From Chloroflexota bacterium (GTDB taxonomy: Bacteria; Chloroflexota; Anaerolineae; Aggregatilineales; Phototrophicaceae), in the NCBI GenBank assembly GCA_016223085.1, contig JACRPS010000007.1, forward strand, positions 1-64,000: DNA of 64,000 bases, written 5' to 3'. Shown here piece after piece: positions 53,022 to 61,409 of this stretch. The notes below the pieces were generated by a model that had not been told where the DNA came from, searched no databases, and was given only the letters and a program-made list of their open reading frames with translations. Position 1 is the first letter of the stretch. Each line of letters starts with the position of its first letter. Made by a program: the position numbers and the translations under genes.

Positions 53022-53490
53022 TACCCTGCTCCTTCACGCCGCGTTCCAGTACCGCATCCTTCCGCAGCGGATATACGTCATCCGGCCAGTCATCTGCCAG
53101 AAACAGGCGGCTGTTATCCGGCGTCCCGACGACCTGAATCCCCATCATTTCCACCAGTTCGCGCTCGAACACGCTGGCCGAGGGGATAAGCGGGCAAACA
53201 CTCGGTACGGACGCCGAAGCGCGCGGCGTGGCGACCCGCAGTGTCAGCACCGCCGCGCCTTCGCAGAAGTGATACAGCACTTCAATCTGACCCGCCTCGA
53301 CACCCAGATCAAGGCCGGTGATGGCGGACAGATAACCCCAGCGCGCGCCGATCAACGCCTCAATGGCGGCGATTAAATTCTGGGCGGCCACGCCAACATC
53401 CAGCCGGTTCGGTTCGGGTGACTGGGTGTCGCCCGCCCAGGACGCTAACACCTGCTGCGCCGCTTGCAGCCGTTCTTCCGGCGATGTCAT
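53014..53490 (-). CDS. NuoC/EchD-like subunit
   Basis: A 158-residue soluble protein of the complex I 30-kDa (NuoC) family. It has LSAITGLDLGVEAGQIEVLYHFCEGAAVLTLRV and the family end SASVFERELVEMMGIQVVGTPD, plus RLFLADDWPDD followed by PLRKD. In hydrogenases the same domain is EchD or the N-terminal part of HycE. It lies between the small subunit gene (4-base overlap) and the large subunit gene (8-base overlap), in the usual B-C-D order. It should help join the catalytic subunits. Confidence 0.9.
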   Translation of the reverse strand: MTSPEERLQAAQQVLASWAGDTQSPEPNRLDVGVAAQNLIAAIEALIGARWGYLSAITGLDLGVEAGQIEVLYHFCEGAAVLTLRVATPRASASVPSVCPLIPSASVFERELVEMMGIQVVGTPDNSRLFLADDWPDDVYPLRKDAVLERGVKEQGNE

Positions 53491-53969
53491 ACAATTTCCT
53501 CCTGCGGCGGCTGTTTGGCCGGTTGCAGTTTGCCCAGCAGCTTCACCACGCCGTCAATAATCGCTTCCGGGCGCGGCGGACAGCCCGGCACGTAAACATC
53601 TACCGGAATGACCTCATCCACATGGCCGACCACGTTGTAGCAGCCCTGGAATGCCCCGCCGGAAATGGCACACGAGCCAACCGCGATCACAAACTTGGGT
53701 TCGGGCATCTGCTCATACACGCGCAGCAAACGGTCGCGTGCCTGGAGTGTCACCGGCCCGGTGCAGATCAATACATCCGCATGGCGCGGGCTGCCTTGCA
53801 ACTTGATGCCAAATCGCTCCACGTCATAACGCGGCGTCAATGTCGCCAGGATTTCGATATCACAGCCGTTGCACGAGCCACTATTGAAGTGAATCACCCA
53901 GGGCGAATTCAGCCTTGCCCAGGTTTTCACCCGGTCTAATACTTCGTTCCATGTCTTACCGAAGTCCAT
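53487..53969 (-). CDS. Group 4 [NiFe]-hydrogenase small subunit (NuoB/EchC/HyfI-like)
   Basis: A 160-residue iron-sulfur protein. The proximal [4Fe-4S] ligands are in FNSGSCNGCDIEILATL (two Cys), VGSCAISGG and VPGCPPRPEAII. This is the short, single-cluster small subunit of group 4 hydrogenases and complex I. It passes electrons from the ferredoxin subunit to the NiFe site. It precedes the NuoC-like gene with a four-base overlap. Upstream it is separated from the NuoA-like gene by a long inverted repeat. Confidence 0.93.
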   Translation of the reverse strand: MDFGKTWNEVLDRVKTWARLNSPWVIHFNSGSCNGCDIEILATLTPRYDVERFGIKLQGSPRHADVLICTGPVTLQARDRLLRVYEQMPEPKFVIAVGSCAISGGAFQGCYNVVGHVDEVIPVDVYVPGCPPRPEAIIDGVVKLLGKLQPAKQPPQEEIV

Positions 53970-53990
53970 TATGGTTCACCCTTATCCTTA

Positions 53991-54075
53991 ACCCCTCCCC
54001 CGTCCCCTCCCCGAATTCGGAGAGGGGTGCAAGTGCTGTGTTTTCTCCCCTCTCCGAATTCAGGGGTGAGGGGGT
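53991..54075. repeat. Long imperfect inverted repeat inside the group 4 hydrogenase operon
   Basis: GAATTCGGAGAGGGG (54013-54027) and CCCCTCTCCGAATTC (54047-54061) are perfect 15-base arms with a 19-base loop. C-rich and G-rich outer flanks extend the pairing partly to 53991-54075. It fills the gap between the NuoA-like and small subunit genes. Unlike the GTAGGGG family it is built of CCCCTC units. Confidence 0.8.
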
Positions 54076-54079
54076 CGCT

Positions 54080-54391
54080 TCACCCCAGAATCAGCGCCAG
54101 CAGCGCCGCGCCCAATCCTGCCAGATACACCCCCTCGATGCCCGTCAGGCTGCCGCTGCCCAGCACCAGCACGCCCAGATGCAGCACCGCAAAAAACAGC
54201 GCCACGCGGAAAAACGGTTTGTAACCCGGCGCGGCCAGATGCTGCGCCGCTTCCTCACCGCTGCCGTAGGTGCTGCGCTTCAGCGGCGAATCAGGCGCGT
54301 TCGGCGCGAGCGATTTGCCGAACCGGGACAATATTCCGACCAGCACGAGGTAGATCAGGAACGCAATCGGAGGCGCGAGTAAAATCTCCAT
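54080..54391 (-). CDS. NuoA-like membrane subunit
   Basis: A 103-residue membrane protein with about three helices. It shows PIAFLIYLVLVGILSRFGKSLAP, the conserved loop KRSTYGSGEEAAQHL of the NuoA family and YKPFFRVALFFAVLHLGVLVL with an acidic-poor C-terminal helix. NuoA is a hallmark of complex I; most group 4 hydrogenases described as Hyc/Hyf/Ech lack it. ATG 54391 has AGGAGG 6 bases upstream. Upstream is the NuoN-like gene with 10 bases between. Confidence 0.8.
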   Translation of the reverse strand: MEILLAPPIAFLIYLVLVGILSRFGKSLAPNAPDSPLKRSTYGSGEEAAQHLAAPGYKPFFRVALFFAVLHLGVLVLGSGSLTGIEGVYLAGLGAALLALILG

Positions 54392-54401
54392 GTTTATCCT
54401 C

Positions 54402-55883
54402 CTATCCACCAAACGCGGCCAGCAGACCGGCGCTGGCCGGCTGCGTCAGCCACGTCAGCGCGTCCGGCCACAGGCCGACCAGCAGCAGCGCCGCCGCCAG
54501 AACAATGATGGGTATGATGATCGCCAATGGCAGCGTCCGCCCACGTTCGATCAGCGCCGACGGCGTTTCGCGGAACAGAACGTTGATGACCGGCAGGTAA
54601 TACGCCAGCGACAGCACACTGTTGAGCGCCGCGACGATCACCAGCAGCGTAATCAGGCTTTCGCCCGTGCCCACCCCGGCGACAAAGATTTGCCACTTCG
54701 ACATAAACCCGGCCAGGGGCGGCACGCCCCCCAGGCTGAGGAGCGCCAGCGTCAGCGCCAGCGCCAGCAGCGGGTAACGCCGCGCCGCGCCGGAAAGATC
54801 GTCAATTTTGAGCGCATGTTCGTTGCCGTTGATGCGCCCCGCCGCGTACAGCAGCGCCCCGGCACAGAAGAACGCCAGCCCTTTCATCAGGCCGTGATTC
54901 AGCAGATGGAACAGGCCGCCCTGCAGGCCGGAACTTTCACCGACGTACAATCCCACGCCCAGGCCAAACAGGATGTAACCGATCTGGCTCATGCTGGAAT
55001 ACGCCAGCAGCCGTTTCAACTCCCGCTGGCGCAGCGCCAGCAGATTGCCCGTGAAGATATTAAGGACGCCGAACAGCATCAGTGCCGCGCTCCACGACAG
55101 CGTAAACCCGGCCAGCGCCGCCAGTGCCCGCAGCAGCGCGATCAGCCCCGCTTTGGTGACGACGCCGGACAGCACCGCGCTGACCGGGCTGGGTGACTGG
55201 CTGTAGGCATCCGGCAGCCAGGTATGCAGCGGCACGATGGCGATTTTGACGCCGAAGCCGATCAGGAACAGCACGCCGGCCACCAGCAGCAGCGGCGACG
55301 TTCCTGCCGCGCGGATTGCGTCCAGATCAAGCGCGCCGGTCTGCGCCAGCACCAGCGCGATGCCCAGCACGACCAGCACCGAGCCAACCGCGCTCTGCAC
55401 CAGATACTTGACGGCGGCTTCCAGCGATGCGCTTTTTTCACGGTAGAACACCACCAGCAGATACGACGCGACCACCATCGCCTCGAACCACACCCACAGG
55501 TTAAACAGATCGGCGGCGCAGGCCAGGCCGATCATCGTGCCGGTCAGCGCCAGTAGCAGCGCATAATATTTTTCCTCGCCTGTCTTCCCGGCCATGTATG
55601 GCCCGGAGAAAATCACCGCCAGCGTGCCCAGCGCCAGCGCCAGCGCCGCGAACAGCAGGCTCAGTCCGTCTACGCGGAAGACGATGCCCTCCAGCCGAAA
55701 CTCGACCGGCGCGGTGTAGTCCCGCACGACCAGCGCGAACACCAGCCACGCGCCGAGCAGCGCCAGCAGGCTGATGGTGCGCGCCAGCGCCGTCTGGCGC
55801 GGCAGCAGCCGCCCGGCGAAATACGTCAGCGGCGACGATACCAGGGGCAGAACGATCAAACTAACGGGTATCACGGTGTTCAT
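54402..55883 (-). CDS. Antiporter-like membrane subunit (NuoN/HyfB/MrpD-like)
   Basis: A 493-residue proton-conducting subunit with about 14 helices. Key charged residues are Glu in WVWFEAMVVASYL, Lys in GFGVKIAIVPLHTWLPDAYSQSP, His/Lys in FHLLNHGLMKGLAFF, and the YSSMSQIGYI segment. It should pump ions as one of two antiporter-like units of this hydrogenase. Whether it is a NuoM or NuoN relative needs a tree. It overlaps the NuoL-like gene by four bases. Confidence 0.9.
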   Translation of the reverse strand: MNTVIPVSLIVLPLVSSPLTYFAGRLLPRQTALARTISLLALLGAWLVFALVVRDYTAPVEFRLEGIVFRVDGLSLLFAALALALGTLAVIFSGPYMAGKTGEEKYYALLLALTGTMIGLACAADLFNLWVWFEAMVVASYLLVVFYREKSASLEAAVKYLVQSAVGSVLVVLGIALVLAQTGALDLDAIRAAGTSPLLLVAGVLFLIGFGVKIAIVPLHTWLPDAYSQSPSPVSAVLSGVVTKAGLIALLRALAALAGFTLSWSAALMLFGVLNIFTGNLLALRQRELKRLLAYSSMSQIGYILFGLGVGLYVGESSGLQGGLFHLLNHGLMKGLAFFCAGALLYAAGRINGNEHALKIDDLSGAARRYPLLALALTLALLSLGGVPPLAGFMSKWQIFVAGVGTGESLITLLVIVAALNSVLSLAYYLPVINVLFRETPSALIERGRTLPLAIIIPIIVLAAALLLVGLWPDALTWLTQPASAGLLAAFGG

Positions 55884-57781
55884 ACACCCCTCCCGATAGC
55901 GACGATAAGCAGTAGAATCGCCAGCCCGGCTACAATTCCGGCCACGTTCCAGTTGAGTTGGCCGGTCTGCGTCCGGCGTACCGCTTCCGCCACCCGTTCG
56001 GTCGCCCGCCCTAGCGCCAGGCCCGCGCCGTCCACCGCCGTTTTGTCGAAAGTGGCGATCAGGCGCGAAAGTGTGTTATACGGGCCGATAAACAGCCGTT
56101 CGTACAGTTCATCTACCCACCAGCGGCGGTTGAGCGCGGTAAACAGCGCGCTTTGCAGTGGGTCGCGTTCGCCCGCCGGCTGCCGACCGTACCGCCAGTA
56201 CGCCAGCAGAATGCCCAGCAGCGCCAGCACCGTTGAAATTCCGGCGACGGTCGCGTTAAACACGCCTGCTTCGGCTTCGTGCGTGGTATGTTCCAGCCAG
56301 CCGCCCAGCGTGTGCTGCCCCGGCAGATTCAACGCGCCACCGACAACCGACAGCGCCGCCAGCACGATCAGCGGCACGAGCATGATTCGCCCGCTGTCAT
56401 GCGCGTGATGGGCAGCATCGCTGCGACCACGCCCGAAAAACACCAGGAACGCCTGCCGCGCGATGTAGAACGCGGTCAAAAAGGCCGTGATCGTCAGCAA
56501 AACGTAGATGACAGGCCGGTGTTCAAACGCTGCCGTCAGAATTTCGTCTTTGGAGAAAAACCCGGCCAGCGGCGGTAGTCCCGCCAGCGCCAGCGCCCCG
56601 GCCAGATACGTCCAGAATGTGACCGGCATTCTGCCGCGCAGACCGCCCATGTGACGCATATCCTGCGCGTCGAATTTCGCCGTGTGCGCGCCGTGCGCGA
56701 CGCCGTGAATGACGGACCCGGCGGCCATAAACAGCAGCGCCTTAAAAAACGCATGAGTAACCAGGTGGAACATGCCGGCGGTGTACGCACCCAGGCCAAC
56801 CGCCGCCACCATAAAACCAAGCTGGCTGATGGTCGAATAGGCCAGCACGCGCTTGATGTCAAACTGCCCAACCGCGATGCTCGCCGCCAGCAGCGCGGTG
56901 CACGTGCCGACGACGGCCACCACGTCCTGCGTGAACGGCGCCAGCGTGAACAGCGGCGCGGCACGGACGATCAGGTACACACCTGCTGTGACCATCGTCG
57001 CAGCGTGGATGAGCGCCGATGCTGGCGTTGGGCCGGCCATCGCATCCGGCAACCACACAAACAGCGGAATCTGCGCGCTCTTGCCGGTGACGCCCAACAG
57101 CAGCAGCAGCGTTATCAGCGTTGCCAGCGGCGCGCCGACGGCCAGCGACTTTTCCGCCGTGCCAAACACGTCAGCGAAGTTGAGCGAACCAAACGCCCAG
57201 AACAGCGCAAACATCGCCAGCAGCAGACCGGCATCGCCAATCCGGTTGGCGATCATGGCTTTACGGGCAGCGTTACTGTTGCGCCAGCCTTCGCCGCCGC
57301 TTTTATCAAACCAGAAGCCAATCAGCAGGAACGAACACAGCCCCACGCCTTCCCAGCCGACAAACAGCAGCAGGAAGTTATCCGCCGTCACCAGCAGCAG
57401 CATCGCCGCCAGGAACAGGTTGAGATAGACAAAAAAACGCGCAAACCGCGCATCGCCCTGCATATAACCAATCGAATAGGCGTGGATGAGCGTGCCCACG
57501 CCGGTGACAACCAGCATCATCGTGACCGAGAGCGTATCTACCCGGAAGGCCCATGCGACTTGGAAGCTGCCAATCGTTATCCAGTTACCCAGGCTAACAA
57601 CCGCGCCTTCCGGTTCAGCTTGAAGCGCGATCAACAGCAGCACCGCGACGGCAAAGGCCAGCCCCGCCGCAAGGGTGGCGACGATACCGGCCTGCGGTCC
57701 GCGCAGGCGTTTGCCCAGCGCCAGATTGACCAGCAGTCCCGCGATGGGTAACGCGATCACCAACGGAACGAGATTAAACAT
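55880..57781 (-). CDS. NuoL-like membrane subunit
   Basis: A 633-residue antiporter-like protein with the extra C-terminal part of NuoL. It has LLLFVGWEGVGLCSFLLIGFWF, GKSAQIPLFVWLPDAMAGPTPASALIHAATMVTAGVYL, YSTISQLGFMVAAVGLGAYTAGMFHLVTHAFFKALLFMAAGSVIH and a C-terminal long helix region (about 560-600). The length equals that of NuoL, which carries the lateral helix. It follows a 126-base gap holding a palindrome, and its start has AGGGAG upstream. Confidence 0.93.
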   Translation of the reverse strand: MFNLVPLVIALPIAGLLVNLALGKRLRGPQAGIVATLAAGLAFAVAVLLLIALQAEPEGAVVSLGNWITIGSFQVAWAFRVDTLSVTMMLVVTGVGTLIHAYSIGYMQGDARFARFFVYLNLFLAAMLLLVTADNFLLLFVGWEGVGLCSFLLIGFWFDKSGGEGWRNSNAARKAMIANRIGDAGLLLAMFALFWAFGSLNFADVFGTAEKSLAVGAPLATLITLLLLLGVTGKSAQIPLFVWLPDAMAGPTPASALIHAATMVTAGVYLIVRAAPLFTLAPFTQDVVAVVGTCTALLAASIAVGQFDIKRVLAYSTISQLGFMVAAVGLGAYTAGMFHLVTHAFFKALLFMAAGSVIHGVAHGAHTAKFDAQDMRHMGGLRGRMPVTFWTYLAGALALAGLPPLAGFFSKDEILTAAFEHRPVIYVLLTITAFLTAFYIARQAFLVFFGRGRSDAAHHAHDSGRIMLVPLIVLAALSVVGGALNLPGQHTLGGWLEHTTHEAEAGVFNATVAGISTVLALLGILLAYWRYGRQPAGERDPLQSALFTALNRRWWVDELYERLFIGPYNTLSRLIATFDKTAVDGAGLALGRATERVAEAVRRTQTGQLNWNVAGIVAGLAILLLIVAIGRGV

Positions 57782-57842
57782 CAGGCTCCCTCTTTTACAA
57801 AAATTTCTCTACTGAAGGACACGATCAATAGGGTTTTCGCGG

Positions 57843-57871
57843 GTAGGGGCGACCGGTGTGGTCGCCCCTAC
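57843..57871. repeat. GTAGGGGCGACC palindrome between NuoL- and NuoK-like genes
   Basis: GTAGGGGCGACC and GGTCGCCCCTAC are perfect 12-bp arms with a 5-base loop. It sits in the gap between the NuoK-like and NuoL-like genes of the leftward operon. Confidence 0.88.
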
Positions 57872-57907
57872 GTCATTTACGTTAAACTCTGCCGTGTCCG
57901 TCCACCA

Positions 57908-58213
57908 TTAACCCCGCAGGGTCGAAAGTTCGTTTACGTCCAGCGAACCGAAGCGCCGCCGCACCTGCACCGCCAGCGCCAGCCCAACCACCGCCACCAC
58001 CGTGTCGGCGACGATCAGCGTGACGGCCACGCTCTGCCCCAGGTTGGTCTGGCCGCTGATCGCGCCTGCCGCCACCAGCGCCAGAATCGCGCCCTTGCCC
58101 AGGATTTGCAGCGCGATGACGATCTTGATGAGATTGCGCATGATAAGCAGGCCGTACAACCCGACGCCGAGCAGCACCAGCGCCCCGGCGATGGCGATAT
58201 TTAACGAGGTCAT
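57908..58213 (-). CDS. NuoK/MnhC-like membrane subunit
   Basis: A 101-residue three-helix protein: LNIAIAGALVLLGVGLYGLLIMRNLIKIVIALQILGKGAILALVAAGA is the NuoK/MrpC pattern. Conserved Lys residues sit in helix 1-2 and the second helix. It overlaps the NuoJ-like gene by four bases (ATGA). In place of the two Glu found in NuoK helices 2 and 3, Lys and Asp (VADTVVAVVGLALAV) are visible, as in MnhC/HyfE-type proteins. It forms part of the proton path. Confidence 0.88.
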   Translation of the reverse strand: MTSLNIAIAGALVLLGVGLYGLLIMRNLIKIVIALQILGKGAILALVAAGAISGQTNLGQSVAVTLIVADTVVAVVGLALAVQVRRRFGSLDVNELSTLRG

Positions 58214-58761
58214 GCCAGCTCCTTCTCCGGTTCGACAATCTCCGTAACAAGTTCCGGCGTTACATCTTCAACCATATCGGCGGTCTGAACGCCGGGTGTC
58301 GCGGGGCGTTTTTCGTCTGCCAGTATGCCCAGCACACCCAGCACCCCGGCGAAGATCAACACAATCTGCACCAGAACGTCCGCGCCGCGATTCTGCCACA
58401 GCAGTGTCCCGAACGGTGACTCACCCGTTACCGGTTGCTCGATGAGCGGCAGCGCCAGCCATGCAATAGCGACCACCGACACACCGACCAGCGCCAGCGC
58501 CAGCGGTCGCGAGATGAGCGATTTCAGCGGAGTCAGGTCTTCGCCCGCCATGCTGATCGCAAACACAAACAGCACGGTGACGAGTCCCGCGCCAACGCTG
58601 AGTTCGATAACCGCAACTTCATGAGCGCCCAGCCAGTAGAGGAGAAGCGCCACCAGCGCGCTCACACCCGCCAGCCAGATCGCGGAAACAAGTAGCCGCG
58701 CGGCGCGAACAGCCTGAACAGCGCACAGGACAGCGACGATCAATAAAGCCAGTGGTAACAT
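58210..58761 (-). CDS. NuoJ/MnhB-like membrane subunit, first gene of the group 4 operon
   Basis: A 183-residue membrane protein with five or six helices. It has LLPLALLIVAVLCAVQAVRAARLLVSAIWLAGVSALVALLLYWLGAHEVAVIELSVGAGLVTVLFVFAI, the NuoJ-type start with Glu in HEVAVIELSVGAG, followed by further helices and a charged tail. AAGGAG lies upstream of ATG 58761. Being first in the leftward operon, its promoter must lie in the 189-base region shared with the hydrogenase operon on the other strand. Confidence 0.85.
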   Translation of the reverse strand: MLPLALLIVAVLCAVQAVRAARLLVSAIWLAGVSALVALLLYWLGAHEVAVIELSVGAGLVTVLFVFAISMAGEDLTPLKSLISRPLALALVGVSVVAIAWLALPLIEQPVTGESPFGTLLWQNRGADVLVQIVLIFAGVLGVLGILADEKRPATPGVQTADMVEDVTPELVTEIVEPEKELA

Positions 58762-58842
58762 CTTAAAATAATCACTCCTTTATCTAAACTGACTGTACCC
58801 CCTGTACCCCCCATCAAACAGTGAAAAACAGCATATGACAGG

Positions 58843-58856
58843 ATGATGTTTATCAT
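58843..58856. promoter_or_regulatory. FNR-like palindrome between the hydrogenase operons
   Basis: ATGAT-GTTT-ATCAT has the same five-base half-site and four-base gap as the FNR consensus TTGAT-N4-ATCAA, with one mismatch per half. It lies four bases before the CRP-type site. Its role in oxygen or redox control is inference. Confidence 0.6.
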
Positions 58857-58859
58857 TAC

Positions 58860-58877
58860 TTGTGACATATTTCACAA
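58860..58877. promoter_or_regulatory. Perfect CRP-type palindrome between the hydrogenase operons
   Basis: TTGTGA-CATATT-TCACAA has perfect 6-bp arms and carries the CRP core half-sites TGTGA and TCACA with a six-base gap. It lies between two divergent hydrogenase operons, about 75 bases before HydB and 100 bases before NuoJ, so a CRP/FNR-family regulator could control both. Confidence 0.8.
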
Positions 58878-58950
58878 TTTATCCTGTAGTTTAGCAGATG
58901 TTTGGAAAAGGGCATGGCTCATACAATCGAGTGTAGGAGGAATAGACATT

Positions 58951-60093
58951 ATGGCCTTACAGTCTTTTTTTCGTGACTCTCCCCCTCTCGTCCTCGAACA
59001 GCAGCATTTTCAGGCCCTGCTGGACGCCCTCCGCGCGCGCGGCTACCGCCTGATCGGGCCAACGGTGCAGGATGACGCGGTGGTTTACGACGACGTGGAG
59101 TCCGTAGACGACTTCCCCACCGGCTGGATGGACACGCAGTCCGGCGGCACGTACCGCCTGGAAAGCGGCGGGGGTGAAACCCTGTTCGGGTACACCGCCA
59201 GCCCGCAGTCGTGGAAGCGCTACCTGCACCCGCCGGTGCTGGAACTGTGGAAGGCGCTTCGCACCAACGGCACCTACCGCGTTGCTTCCGCCGACCCCCC
59301 GCCCCGCCTCGCCTTCATCGGCGTCCGCCCCTGTGAACTTCATGCCATCGCCATTCAGGATAAAGTGTTTCTGCACAGCGAGTTTGTTGACCCCCACTAC
59401 CAGGCCCGCCGCGACAACGTGTTTATCGTCGCCGTGAATTGCGGGCAGGCAGGTGGCACCTGTTTTTGTGTCTCGATGAACACCGGCCCGAAGGCCGCCG
59501 CCGGCTTTGACCTGGCGCTAACAGAAGTAGTAGATGGCGATCTGCACTATTTTCTGGTCGAAGTCGGTTCGGAACGCGGCGCGGACGTGATGCGCGACCT
59601 GCCCCACCGGCCTGCCGGCGAAGGGGAAATCGAAGCCGCTGACGCAATCCTGACCAATACTGCCGCCAGCATGGGGCGCGAACTGGACACCAACGGCCTG
59701 AAAGAACTGCTGTACCGCAGCTACGAAAGCCCGCGCTGGGACGAAGTGGCGGCGCGCTGCCTGACCTGTGGCAACTGTACCCAGGTCTGCCCGACCTGCT
59801 TCTGTACCACCATCGAAGACGTAACCGACCTGACTGGCTCGGAGGCTACTCGCGTTCGCAAGTGGGATTCGTGTTTCACGATGGATTTCTCCTACATTCA
59901 CGGCGGCAGCATCCGGTACTCGGCCAAATCGCGCTACCGCCAGTGGATGACTCACAAGCTGGCAACCTGGGTAGATCAGTTTGGTTCGTTTGGTTGTGTG
60001 GGTTGCGGACGGTGCATTACCTGGTGCCCGGTGGGGATTGACATCACCGAAGAAGCGCAGGCGATCCGTGACGGCAGCGGCGCAGCGAAATGA
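58951..60093 (+). CDS. hydB: Group 3b hydrogenase beta subunit (HydB-like, two [4Fe-4S])
   Basis: A 380-residue iron-sulfur protein of the sulfhydrogenase/HydB type. Late in the sequence are [16 protein letters not shown] and [14 protein letters not shown], each a [4Fe-4S] site. The first half ([38 protein letters not shown]) matches the beta subunit of group 3b [NiFe]-hydrogenases. It carries electrons between the hydrogenase module and the flavin subunit. ATG 58951 is preceded by TAGGAGG 10 bases away. It is the first gene of the rightward operon. Confidence 0.9.
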   Translation: MALQSFFRDSPPLVLEQQHFQALLDALRARGYRLIGPTVQDDAVVYDDVESVDDFPTGWMDTQSGGTYRLESGGGETLFGYTASPQSWKRYLHPPVLELWKALRTNGTYRVASADPPPRLAFIGVRPCELHAIAIQDKVFLHSEFVDPHYQARRDNVFIVAVNCGQAGGTCFCVSMNTGPKAAAGFDLALTEVVDGDLHYFLVEVGSERGADVMRDLPHRPAGEGEIEAADAILTNTAASMGRELDTNGLKELLYRSYESPRWDEVAARCLTCGNCTQVCPTCFCTTIEDVTDLTGSEATRVRKWDSCFTMDFSYIHGGSIRYSAKSRYRQWMTHKLATWVDQFGSFGCVGCGRCITWCPVGIDITEEAQAIRDGSGAAK

Positions 60094-60101
60094 GGTGAAA
60101 C

Positions 60102-60554
60102 ATGCAGACCTTTGCCGAAATACTGAAAGAAACCCGGTTCTTCAAAGACCTCAACCCTGAATACATCGAACTCCTGGCCGGGTGCGGTAGCAATGCGCGG
60201 TTTGACCCCGGTGACTACATTTTTAAGGAAGGCGGCGACGCTGATACGTTCTACCTCATCCGGCACGGGCAGGTGGCGCTGGAAGTCCACGACCCGCGGC
60301 GCGGGCAGATCGTGGTGGACACTCTGCATGAGGACGACATCCTCGGCTGGTCGTGGCTGTTTCCACCCTACAAGTGGCACTACAGCGCCCGCGCCATGAG
60401 CCTGACACGCGGCGTGGCGATGGATGGCAAATGCCTGCGCGGCAAGTGCGACATGGACACCGCCCTCGGCTATGAACTGATGAAACGTTTTGCCGTCATC
60501 ATGGTGGACCGCTTGCAGGCCACCCGACTACAGGTGTTAAACATTTATGGTTGA
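60102..60554 (+). CDS. Cyclic nucleotide-binding domain protein without HTH
   Basis: A 150-residue protein covering only a cNMP-binding (CAP_ED) beta-roll: [50 protein letters not shown] through [21 protein letters not shown], with a short C-terminal helix. There is no DNA-binding domain. The usual phosphate-binding cassette (GExA...RTA) is altered to [18 protein letters not shown], so nucleotide binding is uncertain. Such proteins are frequent partners of group 3b hydrogenases. It sits between HydB and HydG genes and is likely part of the complex or a sensor. Confidence 0.75.
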   Translation: MQTFAEILKETRFFKDLNPEYIELLAGCGSNARFDPGDYIFKEGGDADTFYLIRHGQVALEVHDPRRGQIVVDTLHEDDILGWSWLFPPYKWHYSARAMSLTRGVAMDGKCLRGKCDMDTALGYELMKRFAVIMVDRLQATRLQVLNIYG

Positions 60555-61407
60555 ACAACTTCTCACCCAACCCCGGACGACAACCGACCCGATGCTGCCG
60601 AATCTGTTCCGCATCCATCGGGTGCTCAAAGAATCGTACGACACCTTCACGGTTGAACTCGTCTCGCTCGAAGGTTATCAGACGTTCCCGTTCGCGCCAG
60701 GGCAGTTTAACATGCTCTACGTCTTCGGCGTCGGGGAGATTCCCATCTCCATCAGCGGCGACCCGCTGCACCCGGAAACGCTGGTGCATACTACCCGCGC
60801 CGTTGGCACGGTCACGAAGGCCATGCGTGAGCTGAAACCGGGCGACGTGATCGGCGTGCGCGGCCCGTTTGGCAGTGCCTGGCCGGTGAAGGAAGCGCGG
60901 GGCGCGGACGTGGTGTTTGTGGCGGGCGGCATCGGCCTCGCCCCGCTACGCTCGTCGCTCTATCACATCCTGTCCCAGCGCGAGAAATACGGCAAGATCG
61001 TGCTGCTGTACGGCTGCCGCAGCCCGGAGGACATCCTGTTCCGCAAGGAACTGGAGAAATGGCGTGCCCGCTTCGACCTCGAAATCTTCGTTACGGTGGA
61101 CTATGCCAACAGCCGCTGGCATGGCAACGTCGGCGTCGTCACCAAACTGATTCCGAAAGCGCCGTTTGACCCGCTGAACACGGTGGCGATGGTGTGCGGG
61201 CCGGAAGTGATGATGCGCTTCACCGCCATCGAACTGGTCAAGCGCGGCGTCAACCCGGAAAACGTCTACCTCTCGATGGAGCGCAACATGAAGTGCGCCG
61301 TCGGCTTCTGCGGCCACTGCCAGTTCGGGCCAACGTTTATCTGCAAAAACGGCCCGGTTTATCCCTACAGCCAGATTCAAAGCTGGCTCTCGATGTGGGA
61401 GGTCTAA
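60547..61407 (+). CDS. hydG: Group 3b hydrogenase gamma subunit (HydG-like FAD/NAD(P) reductase)
   Basis: A 286-residue reductase of the ferredoxin-NADP reductase family. The FAD-binding barrel includes [25 protein letters not shown], the NAD(P) part has [18 protein letters not shown], and the C-terminus binds [2Fe-2S] ([21 protein letters not shown]). It exchanges electrons with NAD(P)H. It overlaps the cyclic-nucleotide-binding gene by 8 bases and precedes the small subunit with GGGAGG near its stop. Confidence 0.93.
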   Translation: MVEQLLTQPRTTTDPMLPNLFRIHRVLKESYDTFTVELVSLEGYQTFPFAPGQFNMLYVFGVGEIPISISGDPLHPETLVHTTRAVGTVTKAMRELKPGDVIGVRGPFGSAWPVKEARGADVVFVAGGIGLAPLRSSLYHILSQREKYGKIVLLYGCRSPEDILFRKELEKWRARFDLEIFVTVDYANSRWHGNVGVVTKLIPKAPFDPLNTVAMVCGPEVMMRFTAIELVKRGVNPENVYLSMERNMKCAVGFCGHCQFGPTFICKNGPVYPYSQIQSWLSMWEV

Positions 61408-61409
61408 CG

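Noticed and set aside
56651-57751. 366-residue rightward frame opposite the NuoL-like gene
   Set aside because: Composition is Arg/His/Gln-rich and the sense strand encodes a clear NuoL.
50493-58761. Respiratory complex I (NADH dehydrogenase) operon
   Set aside because: The NuoD relative keeps both CxxC nickel sites and NuoE/F/G are absent; a maturation protease ends the operon. This is a hydrogenase.
58801-58830. Sigma-54 or other promoter in the C-rich tract
   Set aside because: No convincing -24/-12 or -35/-10 pair; only a 9-base tandem unit is visible.
58843-58950. Longer HydB starting at 58843
   Set aside because: The extra residues overlap the FNR/CRP palindromes and lack family similarity; ATG 58951 has TAGGAGG.
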